Positions 15,423-24,007 of a stretch of DNA of 64,000 bases are shown here, one piece after another (the first letter of the stretch is position 1; each line of letters starts with the position of its first letter). The notes beneath the pieces are model-generated. The model had not been told where the DNA came from. It saw only the letters and a list, made by a program, of their open reading frames with translations, and did no database searches. Source of the DNA: Actinomadura rupiterrae (GTDB taxonomy: Bacteria; Actinomycetota; Actinomycetes; Streptosporangiales; Streptosporangiaceae). The stretch covers positions 372,001-436,000 of the forward strand of contig NZ_JAMZEA010000001.1 in the NCBI RefSeq assembly GCF_024172125.1. Reading direction: 5' to 3'. The position numbers were made by a program, and so were the translations under genes.

Positions 15423-16294
15423 CGGTCGTGGCCCTGGACGTCGGCGGCACCTCGATGAAGGGCGCGCTGATCGAGCCGGACGGGACGGTCCTGCGCACCG
15501 AGGGCCGTCCCACCGGGCGCGAGCACGGGCCGGACACGGTCGTGCGCGCGATCCTCGACTTCGCGGCGGACCTCGCCGCGAGCGCGCCCGGTGTCGCCGC
15601 CGCCGGGATCGTCGTGCCGGGCCTGGTGGACGAGGCGACCGGCACGGCCGTCAACTCGTCCAACATCGGCTGGCGGGACGTCCCGCTCCGCAAGCTCGCC
15701 GCCGAGCGGCTCGGGCTGCCCGTGGCGCTCGGCCACGACGTGCGGACGGGCGGGCTCGGCGAGGCCGTCCGGGGCGCGGGCCGGTCCGGCGGGGACTTCC
15801 TGTTCCTGCCGATCGGCACCGGTATCGCCGCCGCGATGGTGCTGGCGGGCACGCCCTACCCCGGCTCGTCCGGGTGGAGCGGCGAGATCGGGCACATCGT
15901 CGTCCGGCCGGGCGGCGAGCCGTGCGCGTGCGGGAACCGGGGCTGCCTGGAGACCTACGCGTCCGCCGCCGCGATCGCGCGGCGCGCGGGCGGCGTCCCG
16001 GCCGAGGAGGTCGTCCGGCGCGCGGCCGAGGGCGACGAGCGCTGCGCCGAGGTGTGGACGCTCGCGTTGGACACGCTCGCGGACGCGCTGGCCGCCGCGA
16101 CGCTGATGCTCGACCCGTCCCGGATCGTGCTGGGCGGCGGCCTCGCCGAAGCGGGCGACGCGCTGCTGCCGCCGCTGGCCGAGCGCCTCGTCCCGCGCCT
16201 GACCTTCCGCGCTCCCCCGCCCCTGGTCCAGGCCGAACTCGGCCCCCTGGCCGGCATGCACGGCGCTGCGGTGCTCGCTTCGCGCCTCCTTTAA
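15419..16294 (+). CDS. ROK-family sugar kinase
   Basis: The ATG at 15419 overlaps the permease stop (ATGA), giving 291 residues. The N-terminal phosphate-binding motif is ALDVGGTSMKGALI, and the ROK zinc-binding signature is CACGNRGCLETYAS near residues 169-182. ROK kinases phosphorylate glucose, N-acetylglucosamine or N-acetylmannosamine at the expense of ATP; lack of an N-terminal helix-turn-helix shows it is an enzyme, not a ROK repressor. As last gene of the import operon it probably phosphorylates the incoming sugar (or its hydrolysis product) in the cytoplasm. N-acetylglucosamine is favoured by the operator, glucose is the alternative. Confidence 0.88.
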   Translation: MTVVALDVGGTSMKGALIEPDGTVLRTEGRPTGREHGPDTVVRAILDFAADLAASAPGVAAAGIVVPGLVDEATGTAVNSSNIGWRDVPLRKLAAERLGLPVALGHDVRTGGLGEAVRGAGRSGGDFLFLPIGTGIAAAMVLAGTPYPGSSGWSGEIGHIVVRPGGEPCACGNRGCLETYASAAAIARRAGGVPAEEVVRRAAEGDERCAEVWTLALDTLADALAAATLMLDPSRIVLGGGLAEAGDALLPPLAERLVPRLTFRAPPPLVQAELGPLAGMHGAAVLASRLL

Positions 16295-16301
16295 GCCCCC
16301 G

Positions 16302-16439
16302 GGCGGTGGTCGCTGCTTTCGCAGGACGGCGACCACCGTCCGGCTCCAGCCCACCGAGGTAATTCGGATCCGGCCCGTCCCCAGGGAAGTAGAACGGACC
16401 GGATCCGCGATGAGCGGCCGGAACTCGCGAATGCCGCTC
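16302..16439. terminator. Three stacked hairpins between convergent genes
   Basis: Right after the kinase stop, CGGTGGTCGC (16304-16313) pairs with GCGACCACCG (16329-16338), a perfect 10-bp stem that extends with one mismatch. CGGATCCGG (16365-16373) pairs with CCGGATCCG (16399-16407), and GAGCGGC (16412-16418) with GCCGCTC (16433-16439). No U-tract follows, as is common in actinomycetes. They probably stop transcription from both sides. Confidence 0.65.
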
Positions 16440-16491
16440 GTGAGGGATGGCCCTTACGTCACCGTCAACAGCCTGAACCGGCGCGAGCGCG

Positions 16492-18474
16492 CTATCTGAG
16501 TGCCGGGTGCGACGCCGAAGGCGAGCTCCCGGCGCGAAGGTCGCGAAGCGACGTCGCGCTCGCCAGAGTGTCCGGGCCGTCGGTCGAGCCCCCAGGCGAG
16601 ACCGACGGAGCCGGAGGCTCCATGAACGCAGTGCTGTGCAGCTCTGCGTAGCGGCCTCCTTCGGCGAGCAGGGATTCGTGGGTGCCGCGCTCGACGACGC
16701 GGCCGGCCTCGATGACGAGGATCTGGTCGGCGGCGCGGATGGTGGACAGGCGGTGCGCGATGACGATCGCGGTGCGGCCGTCGAGCGCCTCGGACAGGGC
16801 CTCCTGGACGGCGGCCTCGGACGTGGAGTCGAGGTGCGCGGTCGCCTCGTCCAGGATCACCACGCGCTGGCGGGCCAGCAGCAGCCGGGCGATGGTGAGG
16901 CGCTGGCGCTCGCCGCCGGACAGGCGGTAGCCGCGCTCGCCGACGATGGTGTCGAGGCCGTCCGGCAGGGAGCGGATCAGGTCGTCGAGGCGGGCGCGGC
17001 GGAGCACGTCCCACAGCTCGTCCTCGTCGGCCTCGGGACGGGCGAGGAGCAGGTTCTCGCGGATCGAGTCGTGGAACAGGTGGCCGTCCTGGGTGACCAT
17101 GCCGAGCGTCTCGCGGATCGCGTCGAACGACAGGTCGCGGACGTCGACCCCGCCGAGCCGGACGGCGCCGGCGTCCACGTCGTACAGGCGCGGCAGCAGC
17201 TGCGCGATCGTGGACTTGCCCGCGCCGGACGAGCCGACCAGCGCGATCATCTGGCCGGGCTCGGCGCGGAACGACACGTCGTGCAGGACCTCGACGCCGC
17301 CGCGCGAGTCGAGCGTGGCGACCTCCTCCAGCGAGGCGAGCGAGACCTTGTCGGCGGACGGGTAGCCGAACCGGACGTGGTCGAACTCGACCGACACCGG
17401 GCCCTCGGGCGCGGGCTTCGCGTCCGGCTTCTCCTTGACCAGCGGCTCCAGGTCGAGCACCTCGAAGACGCGCTCGAAGCTGACCAGCGCGCTCATGATC
17501 TCCAGCCGGGCGCCGGCGAGCGCGGTGAGCGGCGCGTACAGCCGGGTGAGCAGCAGCGCGAGCGCGACGACCGCGCCCGCGTCGAGCTGGTGCCGCAGCG
17601 ACAGGAAGCCGCCGAGGCCGTAGACCAGCGCGAGGGCGAGCGCCGACACGACGGTCAGGGACGTGATGAACACGTGCTGGAGCATGGCCGTGCGGACGCC
17701 GATGTCGTGCACCCGGCGGGCCCGGACGGCGAACTCGGCGGACTCGCGGGCGGGCCGTCCGAACAGCTTGACCAGGGTCGCGCCGGGCGCGGAGAACCGC
17801 TCGGTCATCTGCGTGGACATGGCGGCGTCGTTGGCGGCGGCCTCGCGGCGCAGCCCGGCGAGGCGGCGGCCCATCCGGCGCGCGGGCAGCACGAACACCG
17901 GCAGCAGGACGAGCGCGAGCAGCGTGACCTGCCAGGAGATGCTGACCATGACGGCGAGCGTGAGCAGCAGCGTGACCAGGTTGCTGACCACGCCGGACAG
18001 CGTGTCGGAGAACGCGCGCTGCGCGCCGATCACGTCGTTGTTGAGGCGGCTGACCAGGGCGCCGGTGCGGGTGCGGGTGAAGAACGCGACCGGCATGCGC
18101 TGGACGTGGTCGAACACGGCGGTGCGCAGGTCGAGGATCAGGCCCTCGCCGATGCGCGCCGACAGCCAGCGGTTCACCAGGCCGAGGCCGCCCTCGGCGA
18201 GCGCCAGCCCGGCGATCAGCACGGCCAGCCCGACCACCACGTCGGACGAGCGGTGCCCGACGATCGCGTTGACGACCCGTCCGGCGAGCACCGGGGTGAT
18301 CACGGCGATCACCGCGAGCACGATGCTGACCAGCAGGAACCCGGCGAGCCGCCGTGCGTGCGGGCGGGCGAACGCGCCGATGCGGCGCAGCGTCGCGCGG
18401 GAGAAGGGACGGCGTTCGTCCTTCGCGTTCATCGCGTGGTGCAGCGAGTGCCACGCGGTGATCTCCATGTCCAT
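16492..18474 (-). CDS. ABC exporter half-transporter (membrane + ATPase)
   Basis: The ATG at 18474 (MDMEITAW) gives 660 residues; a TTG at 18555 would add residues without support. The N-terminal half is a six-helix exporter membrane domain (type IV ABC), and the C-terminal half the ATPase with Walker A GSSGAGKST, signature LSGGERQR, Walker B RVVILDEATAHLD and H-loop IAHRLST. Such proteins work as homo- or heterodimers pumping lipids, peptides or drugs outward. A ~17-residue insert (SADKVSLASLEEVATLD) lies between FGYP and GVEVLHDVSF in the ATPase N-terminal region. It stands alone, convergent with the sugar operon and divergent from the class V gene, so no substrate is suggested. Confidence 0.92.
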   Translation of the reverse strand: MDMEITAWHSLHHAMNAKDERRPFSRATLRRIGAFARPHARRLAGFLLVSIVLAVIAVITPVLAGRVVNAIVGHRSSDVVVGLAVLIAGLALAEGGLGLVNRWLSARIGEGLILDLRTAVFDHVQRMPVAFFTRTRTGALVSRLNNDVIGAQRAFSDTLSGVVSNLVTLLLTLAVMVSISWQVTLLALVLLPVFVLPARRMGRRLAGLRREAAANDAAMSTQMTERFSAPGATLVKLFGRPARESAEFAVRARRVHDIGVRTAMLQHVFITSLTVVSALALALVYGLGGFLSLRHQLDAGAVVALALLLTRLYAPLTALAGARLEIMSALVSFERVFEVLDLEPLVKEKPDAKPAPEGPVSVEFDHVRFGYPSADKVSLASLEEVATLDSRGGVEVLHDVSFRAEPGQMIALVGSSGAGKSTIAQLLPRLYDVDAGAVRLGGVDVRDLSFDAIRETLGMVTQDGHLFHDSIRENLLLARPEADEDELWDVLRRARLDDLIRSLPDGLDTIVGERGYRLSGGERQRLTIARLLLARQRVVILDEATAHLDSTSEAAVQEALSEALDGRTAIVIAHRLSTIRAADQILVIEAGRVVERGTHESLLAEGGRYAELHSTAFMEPPAPSVSPGGSTDGPDTLASATSLRDLRAGSSPSASHPALR

Positions 18475-18629
18475 GAGCGTCCGTCCCAGGGTCGAGCGGT
18501 CCGGAGGCGTCCGGGCCGGGATGCGGTCGGAGCCCCATCCTGAGACCTCAACCAATGTTTAGGTCAACTCCGCTCGCCGGACCACTCTGCCCGAGGGGTC
18601 TGACATTCCCGCCGGGTACCGTCTCGACC
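18475..18629. promoter_or_regulatory. Divergent intergenic region
   Basis: This 155-bp space separates the ABC exporter and the PLP enzyme and must contain both promoters. I see no confident -10/-35 pair. Confidence 0.3.
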
Positions 18630-19775
18630 ATGGAGATCGACGTCGCGAAGGTCCGGAACGAGACCCCCGGGTGCGCGAAGGTGGCGCACCTCAACAACGC
18701 GGGCGCCGCGCTGCCGCCGAGCCCGGTGATCGACGCCGTGGCGCGCCATCTGGAGCTGGAGGCCATGACCGGCGGCTACGAGGCGGCCGAGGCGAACGCC
18801 GCCGCGATCGACCGGTTCTACGACGCCGTCGCGGGCCTGATCGGGGCGCACCGCGACGAGATCGCCTACGTGGAGAACGCGACGCGCGCCTGGGACATGG
18901 CGTTCTACGGGATCGCGTTCGCGCCGGGCGAGCGCGTCCTGACGACTACCAGCGAGTACTCGTCCAACGCGATCGCCTACCGGCAGCGCGGCGTCCAGGT
19001 GGACGTCGTTCCGGACGGACCGGACGGCACGATCGACCTGGACGCGCTGGAGGACGAGCTGCGCCGGGGCGGCGTGCGGCTGGTCTCGCTCAACCACGTC
19101 CCGACGTCGAACGGGCTGGTCAACCCGGCCGCCGAGGTCGGGCGGCTGTGCCGGGCGGCGGGCGTGCTGTTCCTCCTGGACGCCTGCCAGTCGGTCGGCC
19201 AGCTCCCCGTGGACGTCAACGAGATCGGCTGCGACCTACTCTCGGCGACCGGCCGCAAGTACCTGCGCGGGCCGCGCGGCACGGGCTTCCTGTACGCGCG
19301 GCGGGACGTCCTGACGAGCATCGAGCCGCCGCTTCTCGACAACGCGGCCGCCGAGTGGCACGCCCCCGACTACGAACTCCGTCCGGACGCCAAGCGCTTC
19401 GAGACCTGGGAACGGTACATCGCCGGGCAGATCGGGCTCGGTGTGGCCGCCGACTACGCGTCCGGGCTCGGCATCAACGCGATCAGCGCGCGCGTGGACG
19501 TGCTGGCGTCGCTGCTGCGCGCGGAACTGGCGTCCAGGCCGGGCGTGACCGTCCACGACCGCGGGGTGATCCGGTCGGGCCTCGTCACGTTCAGCGTGGA
19601 CGGCCGGACGCCGACGGAGATCGTGCAGGCCGCGCGCGCACGAGACATCAACGTGAACGTCAGCGAACCGCGCTGGCACGGATACGACCCGGACGCCGTG
19701 GAAGCGGTCGTCCGGGCCTCCGTGCACTACTACAACTCCGAAGAGGAGATCGAGCGACTGCTCGCCGTCCTCTGA
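18630..19775 (+). CDS. Class V aminotransferase-fold PLP enzyme
   Basis: The ATG at 18630 gives 381 residues. The fold matches class V PLP enzymes (cysteine desulfurase / isopenicillin N epimerase group): LNNAGAALPP near the start, the cofactor Asp in FLLDACQSVGQ (Asp184), and the Schiff-base Lys in SATGRKYLRGPRGTGF (Lys210). The usual desulfurase catalytic Cys loop is not evident, so a lyase, epimerase or selenocysteine-lyase-like activity is as likely as desulfuration. It faces convergently toward the LCP gene, 5 bp apart, and has no obvious pathway partner in the window. Confidence 0.85.
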   Translation: MEIDVAKVRNETPGCAKVAHLNNAGAALPPSPVIDAVARHLELEAMTGGYEAAEANAAAIDRFYDAVAGLIGAHRDEIAYVENATRAWDMAFYGIAFAPGERVLTTTSEYSSNAIAYRQRGVQVDVVPDGPDGTIDLDALEDELRRGGVRLVSLNHVPTSNGLVNPAAEVGRLCRAAGVLFLLDACQSVGQLPVDVNEIGCDLLSATGRKYLRGPRGTGFLYARRDVLTSIEPPLLDNAAAEWHAPDYELRPDAKRFETWERYIAGQIGLGVAADYASGLGINAISARVDVLASLLRAELASRPGVTVHDRGVIRSGLVTFSVDGRTPTEIVQAARARDINVNVSEPRWHGYDPDAVEAVVRASVHYYNSEEEIERLLAVL

Positions 19776-19780
19776 CCTGC

Positions 19781-20818
19781 CTATCTGAAGGGGGCGAGCA
19801 CCTGGGACGCCCGGGGCTCGTCCACCTCCAGCCGGTTGGGATCGGACGCGGCCGGCTTGTTCGGCAGGGTCACATAGAGCGCCCTGGACGGATCGGTGCG
19901 TTTGAGGCTGTCGGCCAGCGCCTTCATACCGTCCAGGTCCAGACCGGGCGCCGTCTTCACCGAGCCTAGGCACGCCTTCAGGAACGCGGCGAACCGGAGC
20001 GGATCGTTGTGCATCGCATCGATCGCCTCGCGCGAGAGTTCGGCCATGAGCCCCTGCTGGCGTTTGATGCGTGAGAGGTCCGAGCCGTCGCCCATGCCGT
20101 GCCGGACGCGCGCGTACGCGAGGGCACCCTTGCCGTTGAGCTTGTGCCTGCCCGCGCTCATGTGAAGGCCCGATTTCTGGTCGTTCACCGACTTCGGCAG
20201 GACGACGGTGACGCCGCCCAGCGCGTCCACCATGCGGCTGAAGCCCTTGAAGTCGACGACCACGGCCTGGTCGACGTGGACGCGGGTGACCGACTCGACC
20301 GTCCTCACCGCGCACGACACCCCGCCCTGCCCGTAGGCGGAGTTGAGGGGCCCGGGGCCGGGCGGGGCGGTGCCGCCGTCCGATCGGGGGCAGCCGGGCA
20401 GCCGGACGAGCAGGTCGCGCGGCAGGCTCACCACGGTCACGCGCTTGCGGTCGGCGGGCAGCCTGACCAGCGCCATCGTGTCGGAGCGCGCGCCGCCGAA
20501 GCGGCGGTCGGACGCCGGGCCGCGCGAGTCGGAGCCGAGCAGCAGCAGCGTCATCGCGCGGTGCCTGCCCGCCCCGGCCAGGCCGTTCGTCTTCTCCGAC
20601 GAGTGATCGCCGGTGCGCAGCAGGACGGCCGGGACCAGCAGCAGCGCCGCGACCGCGCAGGCGGCCAGCGCCAGGGCCGTCCAGCCGCGCGGGCGCAGCC
20701 GGCGGCGCGGCGCCCGCGCGGCGTCGGTCAGCCGGGTCCGCTGGCGGGCCAGCGACGGCGGCGGCTGGTGCTCCAGGGCGCGGCCGAGGTCGCGCAGGTC
20801 GTTCGTGAGGTCGTCCAC
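19781..20818 (-). CDS. LytR-CpsA-Psr (LCP) family protein
   Basis: This 345-residue protein has a cytoplasmic N-terminus of about 45 residues, one membrane helix (ALALAACAVAALLLVPAVLL), then an extracellular LCP domain with LLLLGSDSRG, ARSDTMALVRL, VVSLPRDLLVRLPG and YARVRHGMGDGSDLSRIKRQ, all family hallmarks including the Arg/Asp residues that bind the polyprenyl pyrophosphate head group. LCP enzymes transfer glycopolymers from undecaprenyl carriers to peptidoglycan. The GTG start lies 3 nt after the sigma-factor stop with an AGGAGGG ribosome site across the junction, so both are one operon. The N-terminus (DLRDLGRALEHQPPPSLARQ) resembles the short cytoplasmic part of some anti-sigma proteins. 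Confidence 0.88.
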   Translation of the reverse strand: MDDLTNDLRDLGRALEHQPPPSLARQRTRLTDAARAPRRRLRPRGWTALALAACAVAALLLVPAVLLRTGDHSSEKTNGLAGAGRHRAMTLLLLGSDSRGPASDRRFGGARSDTMALVRLPADRKRVTVVSLPRDLLVRLPGCPRSDGGTAPPGPGPLNSAYGQGGVSCAVRTVESVTRVHVDQAVVVDFKGFSRMVDALGGVTVVLPKSVNDQKSGLHMSAGRHKLNGKGALAYARVRHGMGDGSDLSRIKRQQGLMAELSREAIDAMHNDPLRFAAFLKACLGSVKTAPGLDLDGMKALADSLKRTDPSRALYVTLPNKPAASDPNRLEVDEPRASQVLAPFR

Positions 20819-20821
20819 GGC

Positions 20822-21427
20822 TCAGCCCTCCTCAGCGGCCGGATCGACGGCGGTCGGGTCGACGCCGCCGAGCGCGGCGCGCACCTTGCGCCGCGCCCGG
20901 TTCAGCCGCGACCGGACGGTGCCGACGGGGATGTCAAGAGCGCGCGCGACCTCCTCGTAGGACAGGTCGCCCCACGCCACCAGCAGCAGGACGTCGCGGT
21001 CCCGGCGCGGCAGCGCGGCCAGCGCCGCCGCGAGCGCGGTGCGCGACTCCCAGGCCGCCACGCCCGCGGCGACCCGCTCGGCGGGGCCGTCGTCCGGACC
21101 GTCCACGGGGCTGCGGCGCAGCGCCCGGTAGTGCGCGGCCTCGCGGCGGTGGTGCCGCGCCATGATCTTGGTGACGATGCCGAACAGCCAGGGCCGCGCG
21201 TCCGGCTGGGCCAGGTCGTAGCGGTGCCGGCCGCCGAACGCGGCGAGGAACGTGTCGCCGACCAGGTCCTCGGCGGTCTCCGGGCCGAGCCGGCGGGACA
21301 CGTAGCGGTACAGCATCCCGGCATAGCGGTCGAACAGCGCGGCGAACGCCTCCGGATCGTCGTGCGACCGGCGGATCAGCTCCGCGTCGTCCGCCGTCAC
21401 GGCGGGCGGGGCGGTCATCGTGGACAC
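20822..21427 (-). CDS. ECF RNA polymerase sigma factor
   Basis: Taking the GTG at 21427, which has GGGAAGG about 5 nt upstream, gives 201 residues; the ATG at 21418 has a poorly spaced ribosome site. Region 2 spans about residues 15-85 (FAALFDRYAGMLYRYVSRRL, then AEDLVGDTFLAAF), and region 4 the last ~60 residues (LPRRDRDVLLLVAWGDLSYEEVA and VPVGTVRSRLNRAR-like helix). Region 3 is absent, as in all ECF sigmas. It is followed at once by the LCP gene, so it may govern a cell-wall stress response and be held by a membrane partner. No stand-alone anti-sigma gene is adjacent. Confidence 0.9.
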   Translation of the reverse strand: MSTMTAPPAVTADDAELIRRSHDDPEAFAALFDRYAGMLYRYVSRRLGPETAEDLVGDTFLAAFGGRHRYDLAQPDARPWLFGIVTKIMARHHRREAAHYRALRRSPVDGPDDGPAERVAAGVAAWESRTALAAALAALPRRDRDVLLLVAWGDLSYEEVARALDIPVGTVRSRLNRARRKVRAALGGVDPTAVDPAAEEG

Positions 21428-21643
21428 CACGGCCTTCCCGGGGGTAGTCGGGCCTGATTTCGACGGTGTCTTGCCGTTCCGGGCGGCCCGGGTTCGCGAT
21501 TTCAAGATCACCAATTGATAACGAAGTGAACTTTCCGGATAACCTGCGCATCTTTCCAGATGAGCGCGGGGACTCGAACGGGGGTTCCGGTCCGCCTACG
21601 ACCGCGCACTTCAGCTTTCCCGGGGCTAGCAGGAGGACGCGGC

Positions 21644-24007
21644 GTGACGGACGACGCCCAGAACCGGCCGGACGAGACCGAGCCGGCCAGGTCGGAGACG
21701 ATCGAGTTCGCCGTACCCGCCCGTCCGGAGCCCCCGGCCGAAACCGACGCCGAGCCTAAGCCCGATTCAACGGTCGAGAAGCCGAGCGCGGAGCCGGTCG
21801 AGAAGCCTGCCGGGGAACCGGTCGAGGGGCCTGGCGGGGAGCCGGTCGAGAGGCCGGAGCCGGAGAAGGGCTCGCGCGAGTCGGGCGCGCATCCCGTCCA
21901 GGCGTCCAAGTCGTCCGGGCAGTGGACGGTCGCGCTCCCCAAGGCGGCCGAGGGCGAACCGTTCCGCTCGGCGTCCCCGACGGTCGAGGACAAGCTCCCC
22001 ACCGTCCGCAAGCCGGACGCCCCGAAGCCCGAGGCCCCCAAGGCGGAGCCTCCTGCGCCCGCGCGGGAGAAGCACGACCAGGACGCCCCACGCACCAGCG
22101 GCCCGCACCCGACAACGCCCCACACCAGCGGCTCCCACCCGTCCACCCCAGGACGGGGTGGCGACACCCCCCGCACCAGCGGCACCCATCCCACGACTGC
22201 CGGCCACCAGCCGAACGCCCCGCGGCAGGCCCCGCCCCAGCCCGGCGCGCCCCAGCAGGGCACGCCCCAGACGAGCGGCCAGCACCCGAACGCCCCGCGC
22301 CCGCCCGAGCAGCAGGCCCCGCGCGCGCACGAGCAGCAGCAGGTCGCCCCTCGGTCCAGCGGCCAGCACCAGGCGGCGCCTCGGACCAGCGGCCAGCACC
22401 CCGTCGCGCCCCAGACGAACGGCCAGCCCCCGGCCACGCCCCGGACGAGCGGGCAGCACCCAGCCACGCCCCGAACCAGTGGGCAGCACCAGGTGCCGCC
22501 TCGGACGAGCGGACCGCATCAGGCCGGGCCCTCGGCGCCCTCCCCGGCGTCCGCCGGGCCTGCAGGGCCTGGTCCGGCTCCGGCCGGGCCGCTGGGGAGT
22601 GTGGATCGGCCGATCGTGCCGCGGTTCAGCGCTCAGGCGCAGGCCGAGGCGCAGGCGCGCGCCCAGGCCCAGGCGCAGACCTGGGACGCCGACGTCACCC
22701 GCATGGACGCGCCGCTGAACCCGTCCCAGTTCGCCGTGGCGGCCCAGCCGCAGGCGCAGCCCCAAGCGCAGGCACCCCGGACGGACGCGCCCGCGTACGA
22801 GGAGGAGCCGAAGCGCGGCAAGCGCGGGCTCGTGATCGGGCTTGTGGCCGTCCTCGTCCTGGTCGCCGGTGTGGTGGCCGGGCAGCTCGTGCGGCCGGTG
22901 CCGGAGCCGTCCCTGGCGCTGTCGATGTCCGCGTCCAGCCACACGTTCGGCGGGCAGAAGCCGAGCCTGCCGTGGCCGAACGCCGGGCAGGCGACCGTGT
23001 ACGTGGACGGCCTGGGCACGATGGGCTCGTCCGGCGCGGCGACGCCGACGCCCACGGCCAGCGTCGCCAAGGTCATGACGGCGTACGTGGTCCTGCACGA
23101 CAAGGCGCTGCGCAGCGGCGAGGACGGGCCGTCGTTCACGGTCACGCCGCAGGGCGCGGCCGAGGTCGCGGACCGCAAGAAGCGCGGCGAGTCGCTGCTC
23201 GGCATCACGCCGAACCAGCGGCTCACCGAGCGCAAGGCCCTCGAAGCGCTGCTGGTCATCTCCGCGAACGACGTCGCGCACGAGCTGGCCCGCTGGGACG
23301 CAGGCTCGGACCAGGCGTTCGTCCAGAAGATGAACGAGGCGGCGCGCTCGCTCGGCATGACCAGCACCACCTACACCGACCCGAGCGGCTACGACTCGGC
23401 GACCGTCAGCACGGCCGCCGACCAGGTCAAGCTGCTGCGCGCGGCGATGCGGCTGCCCGGCTTCGCCGAGTCGGTCGCGCTGCGCGAGTTCGTGCCGGAC
23501 GGCGGCGGCAAGCCGCGCAACGCGGGCAACATCCTGCTCGGGCAGTACGGCGTGGTCGGCGGCAAGACCGGCTACACCGACAAGGCCGGCGGCAACTTCG
23601 TGTTCGCCGCGCGCCGCCAGGTCGGCGGGGTGGAGACGCTGATCCTCGGCGCGGTCATGAACCAGCCGTCGCCGAGCGCGATGGGCGCGATCTCCGCCGC
23701 GCAGCCGCTGGTCGCCGCTGCCGGAAACGCCCTGGTCGCCGCGACGGTCGCGCCGTCCGGGAGCCGCGTCGCGCAGGTGGACGACGGCCTCGGCGGCCAC
23801 ACCCCGCTGCGCGCGGCCAAGCCCGTCACCGTCGTCGGCTGGCCCGGCCTGACCGTCCCGTACGGCGTCGCCGGCAACCCACCCGGCTCCGCCCCCCAGA
23901 ACGCCAAGGTCGGCACCCTGACGGCCGGTTCAGCCCGCATCCCGCTAACACTGGACCGCCCCCTACACAAGCCGTCCATCGTCCAGCGCCTCCTCCGCCT
24001 CGGCTAG
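21644..24007 (+). CDS. D-alanyl-D-alanine carboxypeptidase with long cytosolic N-terminus
   Basis: The GTG at 21644 has a perfect AGGAGG 7 nt upstream, giving 787 residues. The first ~390 are hydrophilic: acidic, then a Pro/Gln/His-rich segment with many TSGQHP repeats, then Gln/Ala repeats. A single membrane helix (GLVIGLVAVLVLVAGVVAG) follows, and residues ~420-787 are a peptidase S11 domain outside the membrane with catalytic SVAK (Ser-x-x-Lys), SAND (Ser-x-Asn) and KTGYT (Lys-Thr-Gly) motifs. It should trim terminal D-alanine from peptidoglycan stem peptides. The intracellular Pro-rich tail is far longer than in normal members (~400 aa) and may bind cytosolic partners. The stop codon TAG overlaps that of lysE through CTAG. 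Confidence 0.9.
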   Translation: MTDDAQNRPDETEPARSETIEFAVPARPEPPAETDAEPKPDSTVEKPSAEPVEKPAGEPVEGPGGEPVERPEPEKGSRESGAHPVQASKSSGQWTVALPKAAEGEPFRSASPTVEDKLPTVRKPDAPKPEAPKAEPPAPAREKHDQDAPRTSGPHPTTPHTSGSHPSTPGRGGDTPRTSGTHPTTAGHQPNAPRQAPPQPGAPQQGTPQTSGQHPNAPRPPEQQAPRAHEQQQVAPRSSGQHQAAPRTSGQHPVAPQTNGQPPATPRTSGQHPATPRTSGQHQVPPRTSGPHQAGPSAPSPASAGPAGPGPAPAGPLGSVDRPIVPRFSAQAQAEAQARAQAQAQTWDADVTRMDAPLNPSQFAVAAQPQAQPQAQAPRTDAPAYEEEPKRGKRGLVIGLVAVLVLVAGVVAGQLVRPVPEPSLALSMSASSHTFGGQKPSLPWPNAGQATVYVDGLGTMGSSGAATPTPTASVAKVMTAYVVLHDKALRSGEDGPSFTVTPQGAAEVADRKKRGESLLGITPNQRLTERKALEALLVISANDVAHELARWDAGSDQAFVQKMNEAARSLGMTSTTYTDPSGYDSATVSTAADQVKLLRAAMRLPGFAESVALREFVPDGGGKPRNAGNILLGQYGVVGGKTGYTDKAGGNFVFAARRQVGGVETLILGAVMNQPSPSAMGAISAAQPLVAAAGNALVAATVAPSGSRVAQVDDGLGGHTPLRAAKPVTVVGWPGLTVPYGVAGNPPGSAPQNAKVGTLTAGSARIPLTLDRPLHKPSIVQRLLRLG
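22081..22525 (+). repeat. PRTSGQHP coding repeats
   Basis: Roughly a dozen imperfect copies of a unit like ccccggaccagcgggcagcac encode (A/T)PRTSGQHP variants in the cytosolic part of the carboxypeptidase. The segment is low in complexity and likely disordered. Confidence 0.8.

Noticed and set aside
18475..18555. Longer N-terminus for the ABC exporter from the TTG at 18555
   Set aside because: The extra 27 residues are not exporter-like and would consume most of the divergent promoter space.
21565..21605. tRNA T-arm-like sequence on the minus strand (gttcgagtcccc)
   Set aside because: The flanking bases cannot form a T-stem, and no acceptor, D or anticodon stems are found around it.
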